Assembly: GCA_964626595.1 (NCBI GenBank)
Contig: CAZVFU010000110.1
Location: forward strand, 1 to 6,601
DNA from: JAWLFI01 sp964626595
GTDB lineage: Bacteria > Bacteroidota > Bacteroidia > Chitinophagales > Saprospiraceae
DNA length: 6,601 nucleotides
Direction of reading: 5' to 3'
Positions 1-5,304 of the stretch are shown here, piece by piece. Numbering within the stretch: position 1 is the first letter of the stretch; every line of letters starts with the position of its first letter. The notes under the pieces are model-generated. The model made no database searches. It worked only from the letters and a program-made list of their open reading frames with translations, and was not told where the DNA came from. Position numbers and translations under genes: made by a program.

Positions 1-143
1 CCTTGACTCCCCCGCGTCAGCGATGTGGAAGGGGCCGCGACTATTGGCGCGGGCGTGCGAGCGCAGCGAGTACCGAACGCAGGTGGAGCCTGGAACGTAG
101 CGCACTCGAGATCCGCCGATAGGCGGAGCCTCGGTGGACGCCC
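1..143. repeat. GC-rich modular, foldable intergenic element
   Basis: This stretch is strongly GC-rich, has no credible reading frame, and contrasts with the AT-rich bases 144-206 beside it. Its core (51-143) is bounded by an inverted pair, GGGCGT at 51-56 and ACGCCC at 138-143. Inside are three related units of about 16 bases: 59-74, 75-90 and, after a 2-base offset, 93-107. They share the pattern GARCGYAG followed by a variable half. A hairpin follows: TCCGCC (112-117), loop GATA, GGCGGA (122-127). It extends outward through CGAG/CTCG (107-110 with 130-133) and CAC/GTG (103-105 with 134-136), with small bulges. Bases 1-50 share the composition but I could not resolve units there. Modular structure of this type is usual for dispersed intergenic repeats, but that this one is dispersed in its genome is inference. 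It lies beyond the 3' end of the minus-strand gene ending at 207, so a transcription-ending or mRNA-protecting role is possible. Confidence 0.5.
103..136. repeat. Imperfect hairpin, 13 paired bases, GATA loop
   Basis: Three paired blocks stack here: CAC/GTG, CGAG/CTCG and TCCGCC/GGCGGA. They are separated by one bulged T (106) and a small internal loop (A111 against G128-C129), and closed by the tetraloop GATA (118-121). The structure forms on either strand. No T-run follows it on the minus strand immediately, so it is not a textbook intrinsic terminator for the gene ending at 207. Confidence 0.5.
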
Positions 144-206
144 AAATACTCTGACTATAGAAAACAAGTTTTAGGAAAAGAGATGAGTACAAGTCCGAGG
201 GCAAAC

Positions 207-881
207 TTAGTAATTCCGCTTATTTTTCTCCTTCTTATCACTCAATTCACCATTCTTCAGCGCTTTGATAAACTGCCCCCAGGCCACCGGGCTAAAAATC
301 GGCATAGGCCTGAATTGGCCATAACTGTAATACGTCTGCGCTTGGCGGCGGAAATAATAATTCGTACTCTCTCGCCCATCCTCGAGTAACGTTTCGCTGA
401 GTCGCGCCATTTTGTCGGCACTGAGATTGTCCATCGCAATTTGTTCGAGGGTATTATCCAATTGCATATTTAAAAACTCAATTTTAAAGTGCTCCCGACT
501 GGGCCAGGGATACACAATCGCCTCGGGCAAATCGACCGTGTCTACCCTTAAAAATTGAAAAATAGAGTAGCGATTGCCTTCCAGATTTTCCGGAATGCGA
601 AATTCTTCGGTGCGAAATCCCAGGGAGGAAAAAACTACAGTTTCTCCTTTTTGTGCCACCAAAGAAAAGAAGCCATCGTAATCCGTGTACGTACCACGGA
701 AGGGCTGCTCCTTAATGTAGATATTTACATAGGGAATGGGAATCACCCGGTCAGAATCTTCATCTACGAGAACCTGCCCGGAAAACTGAACCAGGTCTGC
801 ACTATCTTTCTGACTCCATAGCGATGAACTCGCCCATCCCAGAGCGATTGCCATCAGAATCCATATCTTATATCTTGCCAT
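207..881 (-). CDS. Exported CarboxypepD_reg-like domain protein
   Basis: This 224-residue protein begins with a signal peptide: R3 and K5, then a hydrophobic run at about residues 6-22 ending near WSQ (cleavage around 23-24). Residues ~31-98 match the carboxypeptidase-regulatory-like beta-sandwich domain seen in many Bacteroidota envelope proteins: an FSGQV opening strand, IPYVNIYIK (49-57), GTYTDYDGFFSL (63-74), then VVFSSLGFRTEEF (82-94). The C-terminal half (~110-224) is rich in aromatic and charged residues and has no fold I recognise. The end is hydrophilic (SDKKEKNKRNY). There is no TonB-dependent receptor barrel after the domain, so it is not a SusC-type transporter. It probably acts in the periplasm or at the envelope; its ligand is unknown. 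The ATG at 881 follows a TAATT leader without a Shine-Dalgarno sequence. It lies 92 bases after the end of the extended toxin-like frame and may have its own promoter. Confidence 0.8.
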   Translation of the reverse strand: MARYKIWILMAIALGWASSSLWSQKDSADLVQFSGQVLVDEDSDRVIPIPYVNIYIKEQPFRGTYTDYDGFFSLVAQKGETVVFSSLGFRTEEFRIPENLEGNRYSIFQFLRVDTVDLPEAIVYPWPSREHFKIEFLNMQLDNTLEQIAMDNLSADKMARLSETLLEDGRESTNYYFRRQAQTYYSYGQFRPMPIFSPVAWGQFIKALKNGELSDKKEKNKRNY

Positions 882-911
882 AATTACACTTAAATCGATT
901 TGTTGTATAGT

Positions 912-934
912 GAAAGGTAACGAACAAATTTGTT
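912..934 (-). promoter_or_regulatory. Possible promoter -7 box with 12-bp palindrome
   Basis: Read on the minus strand, TACCTTTC (912-919) matches the Bacteroidota -7 box TAnnTTTG at all but its last base. It lies about 30 bases ahead of the ATG at 881. Three bases further upstream is a perfect 12-bp palindrome, AACAAATTTGTT (923-934), which would fall between the -33 and -7 regions, a usual operator position. I find no good -33 element at the expected distance. AT-rich palindromes also arise by chance, so this is tentative. Confidence 0.25.
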
Positions 935-973
935 ATAATAGTTGCTGATTTCTTTCTCTTTTTAGGGTTGCCA

Positions 974-1030
974 TCATTCATCAATTTCTATGCAAGCAAT
1001 ATGTTTAAACGCCTCGTCAGATAAAAATTG
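974..1030 (-). pseudogene. Orphaned C-terminal tail of the DUF5615 gene
   Basis: Directly after the TAA at 1031-1033, the same reading frame continues for 18 sense codons to a TGA at 974-976. The encoded tail is QFLSDEAFKHIACIEIDE. Adding it (with one residue in place of the stop) would give about 114 residues, close to the usual DUF5615 length of roughly 110-120. The tail also has the expected character: a helix with acidic residues and then a short hydrophobic strand, as when family members end in an ...AFL...LLVL-like segment. The simplest reading is that a single substitution created the TAA (for example from GAA, AAA or CAA). Readthrough or a sequence error are alternatives. No start codon or leader suggests that the tail is an independent gene. 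Confidence 0.7.
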
Positions 1031-1318
1031 TTAAATATCCACATTTCTATCAATCAATAATCTTTCTAAGTCGGATGTTTTACGGTTTCCCGTTCTTAAC
1101 CAAATGATTTTTGGAGGATGCCCATATAAATTAGACATATCAAAAAAGTCAGCATCAAATGTCACTATGGTGTAGTTGTTTTGATTGGCATATTGCCAAA
1201 TTTGCTTGTCAGTTGAATCCTCTAACTCTAATTCTCTAACCTGTTGATCCTCAGGGTAAATGTCTTCAATCTTGCTTAGTATTCGAAAAGAAATATTTTG
1301 ATCAAAAAGCAATTTCAC
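1031..1318 (-). CDS. DUF5615 PIN-like toxin-like protein, C-terminally truncated
   Basis: This 95-residue product belongs to the DUF5615 (Mut7-C/PIN-like) family, usually paired with DUF433 and regarded as a type II toxin-antitoxin-like nuclease. Family marks are the opening MKLLFDQN with acidic D6, DKQIWQYA (37-44) with D37, IVTFDADF (51-58) with D55 and D57, and PPKIIWLRTGN (68-78). The acidic residues expected for PIN-type metal binding are therefore present. RNase activity is known for PIN relatives but is not shown for this protein. The start is GTG at 1318, sharing its first base with the TAG stop of the upstream DUF433 gene (TAGTG); the family-typical N-terminus supports this start. 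The frame ends in TAA after RNVDI, about 19 residues short of normal, while the lost tail is still readable downstream (974-1030). The catalytic core remains but the last helix and strand are missing, so activity is uncertain. Composition is AT-rich (a sampled block at 1081-1140 is about 35% GC), unlike the metF-peptidase region. Confidence 0.8.
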   Translation of the reverse strand: MKLLFDQNISFRILSKIEDIYPEDQQVRELELEDSTDKQIWQYANQNNYTIVTFDADFFDMSNLYGHPPKIIWLRTGNRKTSDLERLLIDRNVDI

Positions 1319-1539
1319 TATGCGACTCTTATTCGTTGTTCTCTATCAGCAGCGTATGCTAAACAAGCTTGAATATCTTCTCTGGTAAGCTCGGGAAAAT
1401 CATCAATAATCTCATCCACAGACATTCCTGAGGCCAGCCAACTGAGAACATCATAAACGGAAATTCTCGTTTCTCGAACACAAGGTTTCCCAAACCGCAC
1501 TTCAGACCTAATTTGAATAATCTTTCTATAACTTTTCAC
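1318..1539 (-). CDS. DUF433 antitoxin-like protein
   Basis: This 73-residue protein carries the whole DUF433 domain: RFGKPCVRETRISVYDVL (15-32), LASGMSVDEIIDDFPELT (35-52) and REDIQACLAYAA (53-64). Each matches a typical family segment (GKPCIRGTRIPVYDILELLASGMS-like, then FPELTREDIxAALAYAA). DUF433 proteins are small, winged-helix-like and usually encoded directly upstream of DUF5615 PIN-like proteins, where they are taken to act as antitoxin and possibly as autorepressor. That arrangement is seen here with a one-base overlap, implying coupled translation. The start is GTG at 1537-1539; an in-frame TAA lies only three codons upstream, so no earlier start is possible, and no ATG precedes the conserved core. 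The gene is intact although its partner is truncated. Confidence 0.83.
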   Translation of the reverse strand: MKSYRKIIQIRSEVRFGKPCVRETRISVYDVLSWLASGMSVDEIIDDFPELTREDIQACLAYAADREQRIRVA

Positions 1540-1555
1540 CTGATCTTACTTTTTT

Positions 1556-1563
1556 CAAATGTA
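1556..1563 (-). promoter_or_regulatory. Candidate -7 promoter box of the DUF433-DUF5615 pair
   Basis: On the minus strand TACATTTG is an exact match to the Bacteroidota -7 consensus TAnnTTTG, 16 bases ahead of the GTG at 1539. A weak -33-like TTTA stands 21 bases upstream of it. If used, the 5' leader would be only about ten bases long. An eight-base degenerate match is not proof. Confidence 0.4.
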
Positions 1564-1653
1564 ATGAATATTGGGCATATTTCATAAACGCCCCTTTTAG
1601 AATGATCGTTTTGTACCTTGTATTTACTCCATAAGAAATCTGCCCACTTTCCA

Positions 1654-1725
1654 TGCTCGGATTGCGAGCACAAATCAAATTTGCTTGCGTTTTTTAATCC
1701 GCAGGCCTCGGTTTTTGCAAAAACC
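1654..1725. repeat. Cluster of three inverted repeats
   Basis: Three foldable units follow each other. The first is TGCTCG (1654-1659), loop GATTG, CGAGCA (1665-1670). The second is GCTTGCG (1683-1689) paired with CGCAGGC (1700-1706), with one G-T wobble and a T-rich 10-base loop. The third is the perfect 16-bp palindrome GGTTTTTGCAAAAACC (1710-1725). They could be operator sites, a structured leader of either divergent transcript, or the remnant of a dispersed repeat. The cluster lies about 140 bases before metF, upstream of the best plus-strand promoter candidate, which argues against a metF leader. Confidence 0.45.
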
Positions 1726-1821
1726 TACAACTTTACCCGATCTCTGCTTCCCATTTAATAGTCCCTCCGTCATGTAAACGTCCTTTTCGAAACTTGAGTC
1801 TAACATCCCAACGATCTTTTG

Positions 1822-1829
1822 TACTTTAG
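1822..1829 (+). promoter_or_regulatory. Weak candidate -7 box upstream of metF
   Basis: TACTTTAG matches TAnnTTTG at all but one defined position and sits 32 bases before the ATG at 1862. The nearest upstream TTG (1794-1796) leaves a 25-base spacer, somewhat longer than the usual 19-23. It would drive the metF-peptidase-fahA run. Confidence 0.28.
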
Positions 1830-1861
1830 ATTTTCTATTCGGCTTTGTTTTTGATAGATAT

Positions 1862-2827
1862 ATGGATATGAAAGTAACGGAATACATAGAAAAAGCTAAC
1901 GGTACGCCTTTGATCTCCTTTGAGGTCCTTCCACCTCCGAAAGGTGGGAGTGTCTCAGATATTTTCAAAACGCTGGATCCGCTGATGGAGTTTGAACCGC
2001 CTTTCGTAGATGTGACCTATCATCGGGAAGAGTATTTATATCGCCGTCGATCCAGCGGGTATTATGAAAAAACAGCCATTCGCAAACGGCCGGGAACGGT
2101 GGGGATCTGCGCCGCGATCATGCAGCGCTATGAGGTAGACCCCGTTCCCCATCTAATTTGTGGCGGGTTCACTCAAGAGGATACAGAGAATGCATTAATT
2201 GACCTTAACTTCTTGCAAATTGAAAATGTGCTGGCCATACGCGGCGATGCCAGCAAATTCGACGGAAAATTTATTCCCGAACCCGGCGGCCATAAATATG
2301 CCCTCGATCTCATTCGGCAGGTTGAAAACATGAATCAGGGAACCTATCTCGACGCCAATATTGAAAACGGGGCAAATACAAACATGTGTATCGGGGTGGC
2401 TGGCTATCCCGAAAAACACTTTGAAGCGCCCTGCATGGATTTAGATATGGATTTTCTAGAGCAGAAAATTGAAGCCGGCGGCGATTATATCGTAACGCAG
2501 ATGTTCTTCGACAACCAGAAATTTTTTGAGTTTGAAAAGAAGTGCAGGGATCGGGGGATTACCGTCCCCATTATTCCCGGATTGAAGCCGCTGACCAAGG
2601 CTTATCAGTTGCAATCCCTGCCGCGTATTTTCCATCTCAATATCCCCGAGGACTTTGCCCGGGAGGTGTATCGCGTGCGCGACGACAAAGAGAAAGTGCG
2701 TCAAGTGGGCATTGAATGGAGTACACAGCAAGCTCAAGAACTGATCGAACACGGGGTGCCCTGCCTGCATTATTACACCATGGGCGATGCCAAAACTATT
2801 CATCAGATCGTTAAAAACGCCTTATGA
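1862..2827 (+). CDS. metF: 5,10-methylenetetrahydrofolate reductase
   Basis: MetF reduces 5,10-methylene-THF to 5-methyl-THF in the cytoplasm, using FAD and a reduced nicotinamide, and so supplies the methyl group for methionine synthesis. The 321-residue TIM-barrel protein is close to the bacterial length of about 300. Visible marks are SFEVLPPPKGG (19-29), whose E21 aligns with catalytic E28 of the E. coli enzyme; FVDVTY (48-53); NVLAIRGD (122-129), whose D129 corresponds to flavin/folate-contacting D120; GVAGYPEKH (178-186); VTQMFFDN (211-218) with Q213; IIPGLKPL (237-244); and HYYTMG near the C-terminus. The extra basic, tyrosine-rich stretch at about 54-76 resembles Bacteroidota homologues. 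A second ATG at 1868 (MKVTEYI) is an equally good start, because the family core begins just after it. The stop overlaps the next start (ATGA), indicating translational coupling to the peptidase gene. Confidence 0.95.
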   Translation: MDMKVTEYIEKANGTPLISFEVLPPPKGGSVSDIFKTLDPLMEFEPPFVDVTYHREEYLYRRRSSGYYEKTAIRKRPGTVGICAAIMQRYEVDPVPHLICGGFTQEDTENALIDLNFLQIENVLAIRGDASKFDGKFIPEPGGHKYALDLIRQVENMNQGTYLDANIENGANTNMCIGVAGYPEKHFEAPCMDLDMDFLEQKIEAGGDYIVTQMFFDNQKFFEFEKKCRDRGITVPIIPGLKPLTKAYQLQSLPRIFHLNIPEDFAREVYRVRDDKEKVRQVGIEWSTQQAQELIEHGVPCLHYYTMGDAKTIHQIVKNAL

Positions 2828-5292
2828 AAAAGATAATGGCCCTTTTTGCTCTGTTTGTGTGGAGCACGTTTCTATCTGCTCAACTGCAGCGCCCGGACGA
2901 TTTTTTTCCCAACTATGGGCAAGAGTTTCTTCCCCATCATGAAGTGATACGTTACATGGAGCATGTGGCTCAAAATTCGGATCGCGTGGAATGGCAAACG
3001 TATGGCGAATCTACCCAGGGGCGGCCGCTGGGGCTGGCGATCGTCTCGACGCCTGACAATCTCCAACGCCTGTCCGAATTAAAAGAACGCCAACAACGCG
3101 CCCTGCTCGACCCGGATGCCCCGGCCGATACCAGCCTACCCGTCATTGTCTGGCTCAGCCACGGCGTCCACGGCAACGAACCGGGCGCGACAGCCAGTGC
3201 GTTGCAAAACCTCTACCAATTGGCGCGAGCCGATCAGATGAATCTCGCCGCGCGCCTGGAACAGATGATCGTCATCGTCGACCCCTGTCTCAATCCGGAT
3301 GGCTACGACCGCTACGTCCAGTTTTACCGTTCTACGCGCGGCCGCCAGCCCCAGCCTGCGGCGCACAGCGCCGAACATGACGAGCCCTGGCCCTACGGTC
3401 GAGTGAACCACTATCACTTCGATCTCAATCGCGATTGGTTGTGGCAAACGCAAATCGAGTCCCGGGCTCGTCTGGCCGCCTTTCTGGAATGGAGACCTCA
3501 CGTCCATGTCGATTTCCACGAAATGTATCCGGGCAGTCACTACTTTTTTCCACCCGCCGCTCCGCCCTACCTAAGTGAACTCCAGCCCTGGCAATCGGAC
3601 TTACAAAAAGATTTCGGCGATCACAATGCCGATTACTTCGATGAAAATCAATGGCTGTACTATTCGCATCGCGATTTTGACCTGTTTTATCCCTCCTATG
3701 GCGATACCTATCCCATGTTGCAAGGGGCTCTGGGCATGACCTATGAACAAGAAGGTCATCAAGTGGCCGGCCTGATCTATCACAAAAAGAGTGGAGATAC
3801 CTTACGTCTCATGGATCGCATTGATCATCATCATACTGCGGCTATGGCTACTGTTGAAAAGGCAGGAGAACTCCGGACTCAACTTTTGGAAAATCAACAC
3901 CAATTTTATCGTCAAAAGGCGAGGAGCTCGGCCTATTATATCTATTCTCCTAACGACTCCGTTTTGTCTTTACAGATGGAGCTGGAGAACCTACTCCATC
4001 AAAATCAGATCCCTTTTGAGCGGGTGACCGCTGTCGATACGGATGCTAAAGTTCGTCCGGATTCCTGGACAGATCTGGCTACGGGAGAAACGGTAGAGCG
4101 GAAATTGAAAAAAGGCGATGTGTTGATTCCCTTGAGTAAAAGCTATCCTCTCAATCACATTTTGCTCAGCGGTAAACATTCCGAGGATACCCAAGCGGCG
4201 CTGGAAGAGCATCCCGTAGGAGATCTCACCTGCTGGTCGGCGGCTTACTTTATTGGTGACTTATTTCGTGCCGAGCGCATTCAGCGGTCGGGGCTTACTA
4301 CGGTCGAAGGTACAGTGGCCGTCAGAGGAAAGCAATTTCCAGCCCCGACGGCCCATTATGGGTATGCCCTGGCTTTACATAGTTCGGCCGATTATCAGCG
4401 AATTCACAAATTGATCGAATCTAATATTCGTCTGCGCTACAGCCGAGAAGCCTGGGCACCCCAAGATCGGGACAGTATTCAATTGTCTCCCGGCAGTATT
4501 TTAGTGCTAGCCAGCGATAATAGCCGCGAACGCTTAGATCAGGCCGCCGAGCTACTGGGGCCGGAAGCCATTCCCCTCAGCACGGCACGAACCGCCTCCG
4601 GACCCAATTTGGGCTATCCTGTTTTTCCTTTGCTGGAAAAGCCGCGTATCGCTCTTTTGCGTTCAGATGCGTTTGATACCTATTCTTTTGGTCACAGCTG
4701 GCATTATTTAGACCAGTATTGGACTTCCTTTTACCATGCCCTATCGCCCTCGTCTTTCTTTGAGCATATGGATGAATACTCCGTCGCTATCCTTTCGGCG
4801 GGTTGGTCAGAGGTGTCAGAAGAGCAACTCCGGAAATTACGTGCCTTTGCAGAAAATGGCGGTACGCTTATCGTTTTGGGAAGCTCCGTGACTCCATTTG
4901 GGGACGCTGAGTTTTGGAATATCCAGAATAAATCGTATCCTGAAGATATGACCCAAAAGGATAGACCCGGTGGAATGGTAACGGCTATGAAATGGAACTC
5001 TGAAGCTCCGCTGAAACAAGCCATGCCCAGTCCTTATTACGCCCTCATTCGAGGACAGCAGCGTTTAGTTTGGGATGAAAAATATGCCATTCTGGGACAC
5101 GAGTCCGCCGTGGAAGAAGTCTGTGGTTATGTATCGCCGACTTTTCAGGATTACATGGAGGGAACGATGGGTATCGCCCGCGAATCCGTGGGTGATGGAC
5201 AAGCCCTCTTTTTTGTGGATGATCCCTTATTCCGCGGCTTTTGGAGTCGAGGTCATCAATTGATGATGAACGCCATTTTATTTAAACACTAA
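2824..5292 (+). CDS. Exported M14-family zinc carboxypeptidase-like protein
   Basis: This 822-residue protein starts with a signal peptide (KK, hydrophobic 4-17, probable cleavage near SAQ, 18-20), so it acts outside the cytoplasm. An M14 metallopeptidase domain fills about residues 35-350. It shows the zinc motif HGNE (H116, E119) inside SHGVHGNEPG, NPDG (157-160), the substrate-side DLNRDW (200-205, with N202/R203) and DFHEM (230-234) with the third probable zinc ligand H232. GMTYEQEG (304-311) probably carries the catalytic glutamate at E308. All key residues are present, so activity is expected, but the substrate is unknown. A linker region follows; then about 605-700 looks like an alpha/beta, amidotransferase-like fold: a strand (RIALLRSD), SVAILSAGW, helix, then GGTLIVLGSS (~678-687). 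I see no catalytic Cys-His-Glu set, so this part is likely structural or binding. Length fits the Bacteroidota M14 type of about 800-850 residues. No type IX sorting domain is evident. The gene overlaps metF by four bases and ends 12 bases before fahA. Sampled GC is high in the M14 part (about 65% at 3121-3180) and appears lower later. Confidence 0.88.
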   Translation: MKKIMALFALFVWSTFLSAQLQRPDDFFPNYGQEFLPHHEVIRYMEHVAQNSDRVEWQTYGESTQGRPLGLAIVSTPDNLQRLSELKERQQRALLDPDAPADTSLPVIVWLSHGVHGNEPGATASALQNLYQLARADQMNLAARLEQMIVIVDPCLNPDGYDRYVQFYRSTRGRQPQPAAHSAEHDEPWPYGRVNHYHFDLNRDWLWQTQIESRARLAAFLEWRPHVHVDFHEMYPGSHYFFPPAAPPYLSELQPWQSDLQKDFGDHNADYFDENQWLYYSHRDFDLFYPSYGDTYPMLQGALGMTYEQEGHQVAGLIYHKKSGDTLRLMDRIDHHHTAAMATVEKAGELRTQLLENQHQFYRQKARSSAYYIYSPNDSVLSLQMELENLLHQNQIPFERVTAVDTDAKVRPDSWTDLATGETVERKLKKGDVLIPLSKSYPLNHILLSGKHSEDTQAALEEHPVGDLTCWSAAYFIGDLFRAERIQRSGLTTVEGTVAVRGKQFPAPTAHYGYALALHSSADYQRIHKLIESNIRLRYSREAWAPQDRDSIQLSPGSILVLASDNSRERLDQAAELLGPEAIPLSTARTASGPNLGYPVFPLLEKPRIALLRSDAFDTYSFGHSWHYLDQYWTSFYHALSPSSFFEHMDEYSVAILSAGWSEVSEEQLRKLRAFAENGGTLIVLGSSVTPFGDAEFWNIQNKSYPEDMTQKDRPGGMVTAMKWNSEAPLKQAMPSPYYALIRGQQRLVWDEKYAILGHESAVEEVCGYVSPTFQDYMEGTMGIARESVGDGQALFFVDDPLFRGFWSRGHQLMMNAILFKH

Positions 5293-5304
5293 AAACAACT
5301 ACAT

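Larger units (their letters stand above)
1540..1861. other. Divergent intergenic region with inverted repeats
   Basis: This 322-base AT-rich gap separates the minus-strand DUF433 gene from plus-strand metF. It holds the candidate promoter boxes listed separately and a compact cluster of three inverted repeats at 1654-1725. I see no convincing coding sequence: the minus-strand frame running from metF into this region (down to 1675) has no recognisable domain and mostly opposes metF. I see no SAM riboswitch core, tRNA or CRISPR-like unit. Confidence 0.6.

Noticed and set aside
1..143. rRNA, tRNA or CRISPR explanation for the GC-rich left edge
   Set aside because: No cloverleaf, no familiar rRNA segment, and the 16-base units are diverged and adjacent without spacers, so none of these fits.
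144..206. Intrinsic terminator for the minus-strand gene ending at 207
   Set aside because: The only symmetry here, AAAAC/GTTTT at about 161-172, has a two-base loop and only one G-C pair, too weak to support a terminator call.
183..389. Plus-strand reading frame of 68 codons
   Set aside because: It lies almost wholly antisense to the exported CarboxypepD_reg gene, has no recognisable domain, and its composition follows from the opposing coding sequence.
1726..1861. SAM riboswitch upstream of metF
   Set aside because: metF is a common riboswitch target, but I could not find SAM-I or SAM-II core motifs or the expected pairing pattern in the leader.
1931..1947. CCACCT/AGGTGG hairpin near the start of metF
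   Set aside because: It falls on the codons of the conserved PPPKGG motif, so protein conservation explains the sequence; a regulatory role is not needed.
1675..1968. Minus-strand frame of 97 codons covering the metF start and upstream gap
   Set aside because: It opposes the conserved N-terminus of metF, has no domain, and runs through the inverted repeats; most likely a chance frame.
3136..3540. Minus-strand frame of 134 codons inside the peptidase gene
   Set aside because: It is a shadow of the zinc-binding M14 region, whose motifs are clearly encoded on the plus strand in this high-GC section.
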